Positions 10,408 to 21,150 of a stretch of 64,000 nucleotides of DNA are shown in pieces; position 1 is the first letter of the stretch, and the number at the start of each line of letters is the position of its first letter. A program made the translations under genes and the position numbers. The DNA is from Prorocentrum cordatum. Lineage: Eukaryota; Sar; Dinophyceae; Prorocentrales; Prorocentraceae. The stretch spans positions 30,030 through 94,029 of the forward strand of contig CAUYUJ010002061.1 in NCBI GenBank assembly GCA_963575745.1. Reading direction: 5' to 3'. The notes beneath the pieces are model-generated. The model saw nothing but the letters and a program-made list of their open reading frames with translations, made no database searches and was not told where the DNA came from.

Positions 10408-11170
10408 TTGAAGTTTGGCATGCAGGCTGAATGGCAGGAAGGTCCAACAGACGATTTAACTAGCGATGACTCCTTGTTGCCTTTTCTGGCATCGCTGTTA
10501 TATACTATTCGTTATCATTTCTCCACGTTTCTTTTTCCTCATTCTCGCCCTACTCTGCGAATTCTTCCCCATCCTCAGGTCTTTTTGGAGGCTTCCTGGG
10601 CGTCTTCTGGGGGCCTCTGGGGGCTTCCTCGAGCCACCCTGCCTCCAACCGCGGTCTCTCTGAACGACCAGGTCACGATTTGGAATGCTTCGGAGGGTGT
10701 CTTGGGGCCATCTTTGGCTGTCATGGGGCTCCCTTAGGCCATCTTGAAACTCTGTTGTGCCGTCTTGGGGCTCTCTTGGGCTGCCTGGAAGCTTTCGGAT
10801 GGTTTTGGAGCGATGTTCGAGCCTCACAGGCGGTCTCGGACGCCCAGAAGACCGAAGAACAGGGCATTCCCAAAATCATTCTGAAACCATCGATAATCAA
10901 TGTTTTCTGCGTTTTGGACGCCTCTTATGGGGGTCTTCTTTCGGTCGTCTTCGGGCGTCTGGTGGGTGTCTGGGGCCTCTTGGGGCCCTCGGGGGGGCGT
11001 TCGGCCTCCCTCATGACCGATTTGGGCCCCTTGTCTGGGCCCAGCAGGGGCTTCCAGGAGCTCTGAAACGCTTGGGGGGCCTCCTGCAGGAGCGTCCAGG
11101 GGGTCCCCAGGACCACGGATCTGGGGGGTCCAGAGGGTCCCGGGGTCCCAGGATTCGGGGTTCCGATTTC
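10408..11170 (-). repeat. CCCAAGACGGCC-family element, copy 3 (inverted copy of copy 1)
   Basis: Read in reverse, it follows 8270-8840: 'ggtcacgatttggaatgctt' here against the complement of 'aagcattccaaatcgtgacc' near 8500, and 'aggaaggtc' with 'gcatgcaggctgaatgg' against the sequence near 8820. Further out it matches 'ggcgtccgaag'. Ends at a 'gggggggtcccggataatatg' edge and a TA microsatellite. Confidence 0.75.
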
Positions 11171-11188
11171 TGGGGGGGGTCCCGGATA

Positions 11189-11190
<2 letters not shown>

Positions 11191-11233
<43 letters not shown>
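11191..11233. repeat. TA dinucleotide microsatellite
   Basis: About 20 perfect 'ta' units bounding the inverted CCCAAGACGGCC-type copy. Confidence 0.97.
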
Positions 11234-11234
<1 letters not shown>

Positions 11235-11289
11235 ATAAAAAAATGGGAATATTCCGTTATCATATAAGATCAGATTGGGTAAGCCCCCC

Positions 11290-11940
11290 TTTGAGATCCT
11301 GGGGGGGTCCCACCACGCCCCCCCCCCCCCCCCCTCCAGAGCCCCCATGACGGCCGAACAGACGGCCGAAGACGGCCCAACGGACGGCCTCCATGCTCTC
11401 CAAGACAGCCAAAATGGCCCCAGAAAAACCCAAGATGTCTCCAAGACGGCTCAAGATGACCGAATACGGCTTCAGATGGCCTCCAAGGGGGTCAGAACCA
11501 CCCAAGACGCCTCTGAGGGGTCCTCCGCGGAGGCTCGAAGAGGCCACCATCATCAATGTTCTAAGGGTTGTTTGAACGATTTAGCCATTTGCTTTTTTCG
11601 TATTTCCCACGGCCAAGCTCGCGACAATATCGCCCAAGAGGCCTCCAAGATGGCCTCATAATGGCCTGAGAAGCCCCAAGACGGCCCCAAGACGGCCCAA
11701 GAGGCTTCCAAAACGCTCAAGATCGTTTCAGGGACGCCCCTGAACCGCTCAAAGAGGGCCCAAGATGGCTTCTACTGGCCCTCAGGACGGCATCCGACGG
11801 CGTCGCACGGGCCACGAGTGCATTCAGACAACCCAAAACGGTGCCCAAGGACCCTCCACAAGGCATTCAAGAGCCCACGGAAGCCTCCAAGAGGCCCCCA
11901 GGAAGTCCCCGAGGCCCCAAGAGTGCCGCAAGACGATCCC
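11290..11940 (+). repeat. CCCAAGACGGCC-family element, copy 4
   Basis: Units 'ccgaagacggcccaa', 'ccccaagacggcc' and 'ccaagatggc' with a core near 11550 ('caccatcatcaatgttctaa'). A C/G run at 11310-11336 precedes it. Ends at a short CTC run before the gag-like pseudogene. Confidence 0.7.
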
Positions 11941-11993
11941 CCGATGCCTCCTCCTCCTCCTCCTCCTCCTCCTTCTCCTTCTCCTCCTCCTTC

Positions 11994-12653
11994 ATGAAGG
12001 TCACCATGAAGTAGCTGAGTAAGGAGGGCAATCTCGACCCAGAGGAAGTGAAAAGGCTCAAAGAGCGACAGAAGCTACGAGACAGCACTCAGACCCTGCT
12101 GGATGGTACCGAGATCTTCGAGGACAAGTTCGCCTACCCCAATTCGGAGTAGACGACGACCGCCAGCTCCTCCAGCGGCCACCAGGGAGAGCACCCAGTG
12201 GAGCCCACTGGAAAGCCAAAAGATGAATTAGCGAGGTTCGGGAGTGCTACTCTGGGCAAGGTGGGCGAGCCCACTGGCAAAGCCAAGAGATGCATTAGCG
12301 AGGTTATCTCGGAGTGCTACTCTAGGCAAACAGGACGGGCAAACACAGAGTGCTCGCACTGACATCGCCATGGGAAGTTTTTTTGGGAGTGCCGACCGGT
12401 CCGTTACTGCAGGGTGATGAATGGGGAAAAACAGTTGACCATCGCGAAGGCCACCAGAGCGCATCCTCGATGGCCCCGCCTACAACATACCCTGACTACC
12501 AGTATGCTCTACCTAACATACACTTCGAGGGGGAACAGTGGGATACTTCAACAAGGTATCAGAGTACAGATACGACAATGCATGGGACAATTATCGGCCA
12601 GTTCGATGTGGAAGAGAAGTGAGCCGAGCGAGAGAGGAGAGAATCTGATATAA
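11994..12653 (+). pseudogene. Retroelement gag-like remnant with degenerate CCHC knuckle
   Basis: One reading frame stays coding-like from 11994 to 12653, interrupted by TAG at 12012, TAG at 12150 and TGA at 12361. The first part reads as a charged helical segment (NLDPEEVKRLKERQKLRDS, then DGTEIFEDKFAYPNS). A 75-bp internal duplication around 12200-12330 gives two copies of an 'EPTGK' segment. At 12351-12392 the frame reads CSH-stop-HRHGKFFWEC. That is the spacing of a CX2CX4HX4C zinc knuckle, with the second Cys now a stop and the His replaced by Lys. Knuckles of this type bind RNA in retroelement Gag proteins. No protease or polymerase follows, and the frame ends near a dispersed repeat also found beside the remnant at 24.4 kb. 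Assignment to gag rests on the knuckle only. Confidence 0.5.
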
Positions 12654-12739
12654 TACGATCGATAGGGTAACCAGGCCCCCCCAGCAAAAGTTTGGAAAGC
12701 GCGGGCCTCCCGACCCTCTCCCCCTCCTCCTTTTGAGTT

Positions 12740-13065
12740 GTCATGTCGCCGTCTCCTCCTCCGTAGCTTGGGCGCGCTGCTAAGCCCGCGCGTCCCCACC
12801 CCTTGGGCACGCGGAAGGGTCAGCAGCTGCTCCCCCCGCACTGACCCGCAGGGACTCGGAATCGTAAGGTAGTGAGCCTCTCTTACAGGGCCACCTCGGA
12901 GCTCACTCCTTGAGCAGCGGGGTACGCCCCCTGCCAGCCCTAGCGAGAAGCCAGGGCCGTTGCACAACTAATGGCAAGAGATGTTGCCAGATGCGCGCAA
13001 GGCACCAGCGTAGGTGCTTTGACGTTGAACCCCCTTTTATGCGGATGTCCTTGTCCTTGTCTCCT
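12740..13065 (+). repeat. Dispersed repeat, copy 1 (partner at 24.83-25.11 kb)
   Basis: Shares 'cagctgctcccc' with 'gtgacccgcag', 'gcctctcttac', 'cccctgccagcccta' and 'atgcggatgtcc' in the same order as 24830-25115. Both copies end at a CTC array and follow a gag-like remnant, so this may be the 3' part of the same retroelement family. Confidence 0.7.
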
Positions 13066-13116
13066 CCTCTTTTCCAGGTGCACGCTTCAAAACAAACTGT
13101 TCAATGAGCCTCCCTT

Positions 13117-13518
13117 TCTTCTTCCTTCGCCTCCTCTTCCTGCTCCTTGTTCTCCTCCTCCTCCTGCTCCTTTTCCTCCTCGTCCTGTTTCTCCTCTTCC
13201 CCCTCCTTCTCCTCCTCCTCCTCCTCCTCCGCCTCCTCCTCCTCCTCCTCTTTTTGTTCCTCCTGCTCCTCCTCCTCCTCCTCCCCTCCTCCTCCTCCTC
13301 CTCCTCCTCCTCCTCCGCCTCTCCTCCTCCTCCTTCTCCTCCTCTCCCTTCCTTTTTCTTTTTCTCCTCCTCCTCCTCCTCCTCCTCCTCCTCCTCCTCC
13401 TCCCCTCCCCCTCTTCCCTCCTCATTATCCTCCTCCTCCTCCCTCCTCCTCCTCCTCCTCCTCCTCCTCGTCTCCTCTCCTCCTCCTCCTCCTCCTCCTC
13501 TTCCTCCTCTTCTGATCT
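13117..13518 (+). repeat. CTC triplet array
   Basis: About 400 bp of interrupted 'ctcctc'; the minus strand gives Arg/Glu/Gly low-complexity frames. Confidence 0.95.
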
Positions 13519-13856
13519 CCCCCCTCGTCCACCCACCAGTGTTCCCTAAATATTGGCCCGAGCGGCTTGGGAAAGACACGACCCGATAGTTTCGCCAGGC
13601 CGGGGAGCCGCACGCTGGGCCGCAGAGGGCGTTTCCTAGCGAGGCGCGGGCGGCGGTTCTTCGCCGCGGGTTCCTGCCCCGCAGGATTCCAACGAACCGC
13701 ACGGCACGCCGCGAGGCCCCACCAGGCACCAAACGACCAGGCAGGAACCCGCGGGGCCCGAACAGGACCGCGCACTGCCCCGCAGGCCCCACGGGACCCG
13801 CCTCAGCCTTCTCCGCCTGCCTCCGCCTGCTTCGGCCTGGTCCTCTTGCCTCGTGC
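13519..13856. other. GC-rich spacer with a 16-bp inverted repeat
   Basis: 'gccgcgggttcctgcc' near 13662 is answered by 'ggcaggaacccgcggg' near 13740. No gene recognised. Confidence 0.45.
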
Positions 13857-14212
13857 GCCTGCCGCCTCTTCCTCCGTCTCCTTATCCTCCGCCTCCTCAC
13901 CACCCTCCTCCAGGGACATTCCACCCCCTCCTCCTCCTGCTCCCTCCTCCCCCTCCTGCATGCTTTTCTTCCCTCTCTCCATGTTCCTCCTGCTCCTCCC
14001 CTTCCTCCCCTCCTCCTTTTCCTCCTGCTGCTTCTCCACGTATTCGTCCTCCTCCCCCATCCTGCTCCTCCTCCTCCTCCTCGTCCTCCTCCTCCTCCTC
14101 CTCCTCCTCCTCCTCCTCCTGCTACTCGTTGTCCTCCTCCTCCTCCTCCTCCTCCTCCTCCTCCTCCTCCTCCTCCTCCTCCTCTTCCTCGTCCTCCCGC
14201 TGCTGCCTCCTG
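13857..14212 (+). repeat. CTC triplet array
   Basis: Interrupted at first, nearly pure 'ctcctc' from 14065 to 14205. Confidence 0.95.
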
Positions 14213-14600
14213 AATTCCGCTACCTCAGGACAGCAGGAACTTATTGGACCCCAAAGGCCCCCATGAGGTTCCACAGGGCCCCAGAGGAACCTAGAGGCCT
14301 CCACGGGCTGCCACCGCACCCCACGAGCTCTGATTGGGGTTTCCCCCGATGCGGCTAGACCGCGGGGCCCGCATACAGCACAGCGCAGAGCATGTACTTT
14401 TGCTCGGCCGCTGGCGTATGATTCGTACCGCAAGACCGTCTTACGCATTTCGAAAATTATTCAAGTGGCTTCCGCCATTCCGCCGACCCCAGAGTGAGTG
14501 ACAGCTTGCTGCGATCTCGGAAGATAGTTTGTGGCTATCGGCCACCCGCCATCGTGCCTGAGCTGTGGGCCAGTAGAAAGTTGGATGCCTGTACGGGCTC
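14213..14600. other. Spacer, no recognised gene
   Basis: Mixed-composition DNA with short open frames on both strands, none with a recognisable domain. Confidence 0.4.
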
Positions 14601-15060
14601 TTGAGATGCCTCTCGGATCCCTCTTCTGGGCTCCTGGGGGCATGTTGGGAGCTTCTAGAAGACCTCGCTGAGCCTCCCAGAGGCCTCTCGGGGACCATTA
14701 TTGGGGTCCTTTCGGGCGCCTCGGGGGCCCTTGGGGAGCTCTTGGGCTTATCTTGGGAGGAAAGGCTCGAAGTCTCAAGTCGTCTTCCCCTTCTTCGGCC
14801 CCTCTAGAGGTCCTCTTGGGCCGCCTTTTGGAGCTTTCTTCGGGGGCTCACGGGCATCCGCCCGATAAAGGGGGTCTTCCTGGCCGTTTGGGAAGATGTC
14901 GAGGTGGACCAGCGAGATCATCCTACAAATGTTTCCGGATCAAGCGAATGACATGATGTTTGCCATTCGGGGCCGTCTCGGCGGTCTTCCGGGACGACTC
15001 CTGGGCAGTCTCAGAAGTGTCTCTTGGGCCGCCCTGCCGCCATTTGGAACCACCCTAGAG
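14600..15060 (-). repeat. CCCAAGACGGCC-family element, copy 5
   Basis: Reads as reverse-complement units: 'gcctctcggggacc', 'gggcgcctcggggg', 'cttgggccgcc' and 'ggccgtctcggcggtctt'. Ends directly at the MITE-like element starting at 15063. Confidence 0.6.
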
Positions 15061-15062
15061 TT

Positions 15063-15214
15063 AAGTCGGGCGTGTCCCTCTACAGGAGGAATTCAAAAAT
15101 AGTCCAAAAAATAGTCTGGAGACTACCTTTTTGCATTTGTTATTTATTCGAGTTTTTTTTAACAATTTTCATTTTTTCGTCCAAAGCCCCTCTGTAGGAG
15201 GACACGCCCGACCT
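15063..15214. mobile_element. AT-rich MITE-like element, family 1, copy 1
   Basis: 152 bp. Left end 'aagtcgggcgtgtccctcta'; reverse complement of the right end 'aggtcgggcgtgtcctccta'. The interior is strongly AT-rich ('aaaaaatagtc', long T runs) in GC-rich surroundings and has no coding capacity. A second copy with the same ends and interior landmarks is at 61961-62110. Both copies have TTAA overlapping the left end, but the right flanks (CTGA, CTAA) do not match it, so the target site is unresolved. Confidence 0.8.
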
Positions 15215-15760
15215 GACCTTCGGCGCTCTGTTGGACTGCCTCGGCGCCCTCCCTGCCGCTTCCCTCGCAGACCAGGGAAAACCCTCGGACGGTGGCAAGA
15301 CCACGGTGGTCGCCAACGTCTCGCGAAAGCAGAAAGGGAGCTGGGCCACACGTTGGTGCCAGTGCTGACTTCGCGACAGCACGCAAGGGGCGTGCACGCC
15401 CGTGTCAGCGCACTGCTGGGCATGGAGCTCCCATAAGTTCGTGATGCCCCGTGCGCGATCTGCGAGAATGGCACTCTCCTGTGGGGGGCCCGCGCGCGCA
15501 GGAGGATGGCGACGGACACGTGGCTCGACCAGATGCGCTCCGCCCACAGATCCTGGCGCAGAGAAGCCTTTGCTTCCCTTGGTGTGGGGAGCCGTAGCCG
15601 CGAGCGACGGCAAGCGCTCCAGGTGATCATGATTTCTTTCGTATCGGCCATCCCTGTCTACGATTGCGTGTCCTACCGCAGCTTTCGTCGGCGCCATTTC
15701 TGTTCGCGGCGCCACCATGCAATCTTTCTGATGTCGCAGACATGATATGAATGGTCTGTT
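15215..15760. other. Unassigned low-repeat segment
   Basis: About 550 bp free of obvious repeats, open on both strands with frames up to 192 aa. The plus frame has 'SDGGKTTVVANVSRK', a weak nucleotide-binding look-alike lacking the first glycine spacing. No confident gene call. Confidence 0.35.
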
Positions 15761-16205
15761 GGGCCTAGTGGGGACGCATACACACCGCCTGTATCAGTCT
15801 CCCTCGCCTCGCTTCTGTCATCTCCTCCTCGTCCTCTCTTCCTCCTCCTCCATGCGACGTTTTTGCAGCTGGCCAGGTGCTCCTCCGATGCATGCTGCGG
15901 GGCAGCATTGCTATGGCAGTTTGCAGTCTGAGAGATCGTTGAGTCATCGTCGATTGGAGGAAAAAATCAGGTAAAAATATGTGTGATGGCGCAGGAAAAA
16001 CCTCACTCCTCCTCTTCTGCCTCACTCCTCGTCGTCGTTATCGTCGCCGTCACCCCCGAGCCGGCCTCCCCCACCTCGAGGCAAGGGCGCCGGAGGCAGG
16101 CTGCAAGCGGCGGGGCCCGCGACAGGCAGCACGCGAGCGCGTGTGCTTGCCGTCTTGTCGAAGAACCTCAGGGCCGAGATTTGAGGCGAAGCGGCGCGAG
16201 CCTTT
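15761..16205. other. Spacer, no recognised gene
   Basis: Mixed composition with a short CTC run at 15825-15850. Short open frames only. Confidence 0.35.
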
Positions 16206-16222
16206 AGCATCTTGCACATTGA

Positions 16223-16305
16223 ATGTATGTATGTATGTATGTATGTACGTACGTACGTACGTACGTACGTATGTATGTATGTATGTATGTATGTATGTAT
16301 GTATG
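16223..16305. repeat. TGTA tetranucleotide microsatellite with GTAC centre
   Basis: 'tatgtatg' units flank a central 'tacgtacgtacg' run, so the tract is partly self-complementary. Confidence 0.95.
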
Positions 16306-16507
16306 TGTGAAAGAGCGCGTTCTGTGGTCGCTTGGAGGGGGGGTGTGGAACCGGACCCCCCCCCCTTTACCCTCTCCTCGGGCCGGCGCTGCGCTTGGGT
16401 CGGCGGCGGCTGGCGACGGCGGCGGGGACGACGATTTTCATTTCTTGGCCGGCGCCGGCGCCTGCGGCGGCGGGCGGCGGAGGCGGGGAGCGTCGACGAG
16501 GACGACG

Positions 16508-17560
16508 GTGGTGGTGGTGGTGGTGGGTTGTGGTGGTGGTGGTGGTGGCGGTGGTGGTGGTTGTGGTGGTGGTGGTGTGGTGGTTTGTTGTGGTGGTGGT
16601 GGTGGTGGCGGTGGTGGTGGTGGTGGTGGTGTGGTGGTGGTGGTGTGGTGGTGGTGGTGTGGTGGGTGTGGTGGTGTGGTGGTGGCGGTGGTGTTTGTGG
16701 TGGTGGTGGTGGTGTTTTTTGGTGGTGGTGTGGTGGTGGTTTGTGGCGGTGGGTTGTGTGGTGGTGGTGGTTTGCGGTGCTTGTGGTAGTGGTGGTGGCG
16801 GTGGTGGTGGTGGTTTGTTGTGGTGGTGGTGGTTGTGGCGGTGGGTGGTGGTGGTGGTGGTGTTTTGGTGGTGGTGTGGTGGTGGTTTGTGGTGGTGGTG
16901 GTGGGTTGTGGAGGTGGTGGTGGTGGTTTGGTGGTAGTGTGGTGGTGGTTTGTCATGGTGGTGGTGGTGGTGGGTTGTGATTGTGGTGGTGGTTTGTGGA
17001 GGTGGTGCTTGTGGTGGTGGGTTGTGGCGGTGGTGGTGGTCGTTGTGGTTTGTGGTGGTGGTGGGTTGTGCTGCTGGCAGTGGTGGTGGTTGTGGCGGTG
17101 GTGGGTTGTGGTGGTGTGGTAGATTTTGGTGGTGGTGGTGGGTTTTTGTGGTGTGGTTGTGGTGGTGTGATGGTGGTGGATTTTGTGGTGGTGGTGGGTT
17201 GTGGTAGTGGCGGTGGTTTGTGGACGTTTGCTGTAGTGGTGGTGGGGTGGCGGCGGTGGTGGTGGTGGTGGTGTGGTGGTGGCGGTGGCGGTGGGTTGTG
17301 CTGCTGGTAGTGGTGGTGGTGGTTGTGGCGGTGGTGGTGGTGGTGTGGTAGATTGTGGTGGTGGTGGTGGTAGTGGTGGTGGGTTTTTGTGGTGGTGGTG
17401 GTGTTGGTGATGTGGAGTTGCAGTGGTTGTGTGGTGGTGGTGGTGGTGGTGGTGGTGGTGCTTGTGTGGTGGTGTAGGTGGTGGTGGTGGTGGGTTGAGG
17501 CGGTGGTGGTGGTGGTGGTAGTGGTGGTGGTGGTGGTGGTGGTAGTGGTGGTAATCGTTG
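16508..17560 (+). repeat. GTG/TGG triplet array of about 1 kb
   Basis: Degenerate 'ggtggtggt' with phase-changing insertions such as 'gtggtgtggtgg' and 'gggttgtgg'. The G-rich strand is the plus strand, with many closely spaced GG pairs. The Trp/Val/Gly and Thr/His/Pro frames are artefacts. Confidence 0.97.
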
Positions 17561-17860
17561 CTGCGTCCCCGCCGTCGCCGGCACTAGCGCCGGCGCTGCT
17601 GGCCGCCGCCAGCGCTCGCGCCGAGGGGGGGGGGGTTTTGAACCACCCCCGCCCTTGCGAGAAGGTGGGGGGGCGGTTTGAACCCCCTCCCCCCTAGGCT
17701 GCCCCTGGTCATCGTCGCTGCGTCCCCGCCGTGGGCGCCGCTGGCGGCCGTCAGCGCCGGCGCTGTCGCCGAGGGGGGGGGGAGAGGGGGTTTTGAACCC
17801 TGTCCCCCCCCTTGGCAGGGGGGGGGCGGGTGGTTCGGGAGGGGGTGGCTTGGGGGGGAG
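17561..17860 (+). repeat. Tandem duplication of a 130-150 bp GC-rich unit
   Basis: 'gctgcgtccccgccgt' followed by 'cgccggcgctg', 'cgccgaggggggg' and 'ttttgaacc' appears at 17561 and again at about 17708. Copies differ by small indels. Confidence 0.75.
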
Positions 17861-17935
17861 GGGAGTCCCCCAGTTTGAAACGCGCCGCCGAATGTTCCCA
17901 AGGCAAGCGCCCGTGAAACGCGTTCTCTGGTATGT

Positions 17936-18530
17936 GTATGTCTGTATGTATGTACGTACGTACGTACGTGTGTAAGTATGTATGTGTGTATGTGTGTATG
18001 TATGTGCGTGTATGTAAGTGCATAGTATGTATGTACGTCTGTATATGCGTATGTGTGTAAGTCTGTACATGTAGGTGTGTATGCACGTATGTATATATGC
18101 ATGTATGTTTGTACACATGGCTGTATGTATGTTGGTGATTTGTATATGCATGTATGTATGTATGGGTGTAAGGTTGTCTGTACATATGCACGTTTGCACG
18201 TATATATGCATGTATGCACGTATGCATGTATGGGTGAATACATGCATATGTATACATATAGTGTACAAATGTAAGTATGTAAGTATGTATGTATGTATGT
18301 ATGTATGTATGTATGTATGTATGTATGTGTGTGTATGTATGTATGTACTGTAATGCAATGTAATGTAATGTAATGTAATGTAACGTAATGCAATGTAATG
18401 TAATGTAATGCAATGTAATGTAATGTAATGCAATGTAATGTATGTATGTATGTATGTATGTATGTATGCATGTATGTATGTATGTATGTATGTATGTACG
18501 CTTGTATGTATGTATGGATGTTGTTATAGT
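17936..18530 (+). repeat. TGTA/TGTAA microsatellite region
   Basis: Degenerate 'tgtatgta' over about 420 bp, then a pentanucleotide stretch 'taatgtaatg' at 18350-18440, then 'tatgtatg' again. The Tyr/Ile/His/Thr minus frames and Cys/Met/Tyr/Val plus frames are artefacts. Confidence 0.95.
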
Positions 18531-18739
18531 TATGTAAGTGTGCATATATACATATATATACATATATATACACACGCGTATACAGACAGACGCCCTCCAG
18601 TGGACTGCTCCTGGGCCTCCTGGGAGGGGCGGCGGTGCATCCATTGCCAGTGCGAATCAACGAGTCTATACACACCACCATCCCTTGAAGGCACAGGGAA
18701 CACTCGTCGGCGGTTGCCTGTGCATACTCGAAACCGATG

Positions 18740-18885
18740 ACAGGGATGGGCAACCTCCCCAAAGGTACCCTTGATCCTTGCCTCTTCGGCCCATCCTTAA
18801 CCACTTTCGATGGCCAGCCCTGGTCGTAGGGCCTCGACTAAGGGCGCATAAGGGGCTTGCGGCTTGCATCCTTACCGCGCATGCT
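18740..18885 (+). repeat. Dispersed repeat, copy 2 (partner at 5.59 kb)
   Basis: Colinear with 5590-5745 in the same orientation; shares 'ttcggccc', 'tggccagcc' and 'tgcatcctta.cg.gcatgc'. Confidence 0.6.
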
Positions 18886-18899
18886 TAATATCAAGTTGA

Positions 18900-19315
18900 A
18901 GTGTCTATACTCTGACATCTGGTCGCGCTCCAATTTTCTCAATGCGTGGGCCCCGGAGGTCTGGACCACTCCCCGGGGGCCGGTTCTTCTTTCCGAGCCG
19001 TTTCTTCGAGGCCCAGCGAGGGCCCCAGGAGGCCGAAAACGGCCCAAACCTGCCACCTATTTTTTTTGGAGCGTCTGATATCTGGGTATTTTCGTGGCGA
19101 AGATCGGCGCTCCGCGACCGGCCGCTGCGGCCCGCCATAGCCGCAGCGGCCGCCGGGCGTTGCCGGCCGCTCGCCGGGCGGGCTCGGGGCGCGCGCCGAG
19201 GGCGGACCCGCTGCTTCCCGCCGGAAAGCGGCAGGCGCTGGCCAGCGACTTGTCGGCGGGCCGCGCGGCCTTTCTGTCGGCGGTGCCGCGGCCCAGCGCC
19301 GCAGCTGGGTCGGGG
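18900..19315. other. GC-rich spacer, no recognised gene
   Basis: Open frames on both strands with Arg/Ala-rich products; no family recognised. Ends at a CTC array. Confidence 0.35.
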
Positions 19316-19317
19316 TC

Positions 19318-19501
19318 TTGCTCTCCTTCTCCTGCTCCTCCTCCTCCTCCTCCTCCTCCTCCTCCTCCTTCTCCTTCTCATCCTCCTCGTCTTCCTCCTC
19401 CTCCTCCTCCTCTTTTTCCTCCTTCTCCTCCTCCACTTCCTCCTCCTCTTTTTCCTCCTCCTCCTTCTTCCCCTCCCCTTCTCCTACTCCTCCTCTCCTC
19501 C

Positions 19502-19535
<34 letters not shown>

Positions 19536-19975
19536 TTTCATCCTCCTCGTCCTCATCCTCCTCCTCTTCGTCCTCCTTCTCCTCCTCCGTCTCCTCCTCA
19601 TCCTTTCCTCCTCCTCCCTCTCCTCTTTCTCCTCCTCCTGCTCCTCCTCCTCCTCCTCCGCCTGCTGCTCCTCCCTCCTCATCCTCATTCATCCTCCTCC
19701 TCCTCCTTCTCCTCCTCCCTCTTCCTCCTCCTCCTCCTCCTCCTCCTCCTCCTCCTCCTCCTACCGCTATCCTCCTTTTCCTCCTTTTCCTTCTCCTCTT
19801 TCTTTTTTCCTCGTCCTCGTTCTCGTTTTCCTCCTCGTCCTTCTCCTCCTCCTCCTCCTCCTCCTCCTCCTCCTACCGCTACCCCTCCTCCTCCTCCTCC
19901 TCCTCCTTCTTCTTATCCTCCTCCTGCTCCTCCTTCTCCTCCTCCTCCTCCTTCTCCGTCTCCTCCACCAGCCGA
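19318..19975 (+). repeat. CTC triplet array
   Basis: About 660 bp of interrupted 'ctcctc' with CTT and CAT variants. Confidence 0.96.
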
Positions 19976-20480
19976 GCCCCAATAAAAACAAGTATCCTGA
20001 CTGTGACAAACATGCTTTGGGGGGGTCCCCTTCAACCCCATTCACACAGTCAGAACCAAGATAGTCAAAACTACCGGCTCAAGCCCGAAACTAGATCGTA
20101 CCATGCGCTGCTCTATTTCACAAACAGAACGGCGTTAAAATTGTTAAAGGAACTCCTGGGCATGATCTGACATGATGCCGGAAGAGAAGGCGAGAAACAC
20201 AGATTTTTAAAGCCGAGCTCGCAAACCGAGCCTCCTGGAGGAGTACCCCAGGGGGAGTTCGGCGGCGGCCCGTTTCGATAATTTCCTGGAGGCGGGTTGC
20301 GGTTGGCGGGAGCCTGGGGCCAACGCGAGCAATCTTGTGGATATGACAAGTTGCGACCACTCTCTTGATGCCCGTGGGGGAGGGGTCTAACAAGGCGAAT
20401 TTGGCAACTGTGCGTTCTGGAAGGGGTCCCCCCATTGTCAACGACCAGCACGTGTTAAAGTGTTCGCAAGTGTGGTAATG
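19976..20480. other. Spacer, no recognised gene
   Basis: Lower GC than its neighbours, with short open frames. A palindromic 'cctggaggag' to 'ctcctgg' motif is near 20230. Confidence 0.35.
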
Positions 20481-20559
20481 TCGTGAATCATCCTATGCGC
20501 TGCATCCGAAGACGCACGTGTGCGATTTTTGCTGGAGCCAGTGTTCGGTGGTCCAGTTT

Positions 20560-20745
20560 CCGCACCAGTGCGTACACCAGTGCGGACGCCAGCCGACGCA
20601 AGCACCGACGCTGGCGACTATGCCAGCACCAACGCCAGCGCCTACACCAGCACTGGCGCCAGCACCGACGCCAGCACCAACGAACGCTACGCCAGCCACC
20701 AATGCTGGCGCCTATGCCAGTCGACACCAGCACCGACGCCAGCAC
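20560..20745 (+). repeat. 12-bp minisatellite (caccaacgccag-like)
   Basis: Degenerate 'gccagcaccgac' / 'gccagcgcctac' units. A Pro/Ala/Thr frame across it is a repeat product. Confidence 0.85.
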
Positions 20746-20963
20746 AGAGATGAAAACGACCGATCAGAAGGGGGCCACCACCGCAGTTCGACCATGACAG
20801 GCACCTCCTCCCCGCCATGAAGGCCAAGCTCCATGAGTCGCACTTTTGATTCGCCCCACCGCCTCCCCCTGGGGGCCCCACGCCTGGGGTGGCAGGGGAC
20901 CGCTGCGCTCTCCCCCCCTCCTTCTGTTGCTGCGGCCTCTTCCCTCCCTCCTCTTCCCCTCTC

Positions 20964-21070
20964 CCCTGTCGTCGTCGTCGTGCCGCCGCCGCCGCCGCCT
21001 CCGCCGCCGCCGCTCCCTCCTCCGCCGCCGCCGCCGTTCTCGTCGTCCTCGTCTCGTCGTCGTCCTCGTC

Positions 21071-21148
<78 letters not shown>

Positions 21149-21150
21149 GG
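20964..21150 (+). repeat. GTC/GCC triplet array
   Basis: 'cgtcgtcg', 'ccgccgcc', then pure 'gtcgtc' to 21147. Confidence 0.95.

Noticed and set aside
12557-12575. 'ggtatcagag' as a retroelement primer-binding site
   Set aside because: Resembles an initiator-Met tRNA complement but sits inside the gag-like frame downstream of the knuckle, not after an LTR.
15255-15330. P-loop in 'SDGGKTTVVANV'
   Set aside because: Lacks the first glycine at the right distance and has no flanking strand or later motifs.
16367-18804. Thr/His/Pro and Tyr/Ile/His frames up to 688 codons on the minus strand
   Set aside because: Products of the GTG, TGTA and TGTAA arrays.
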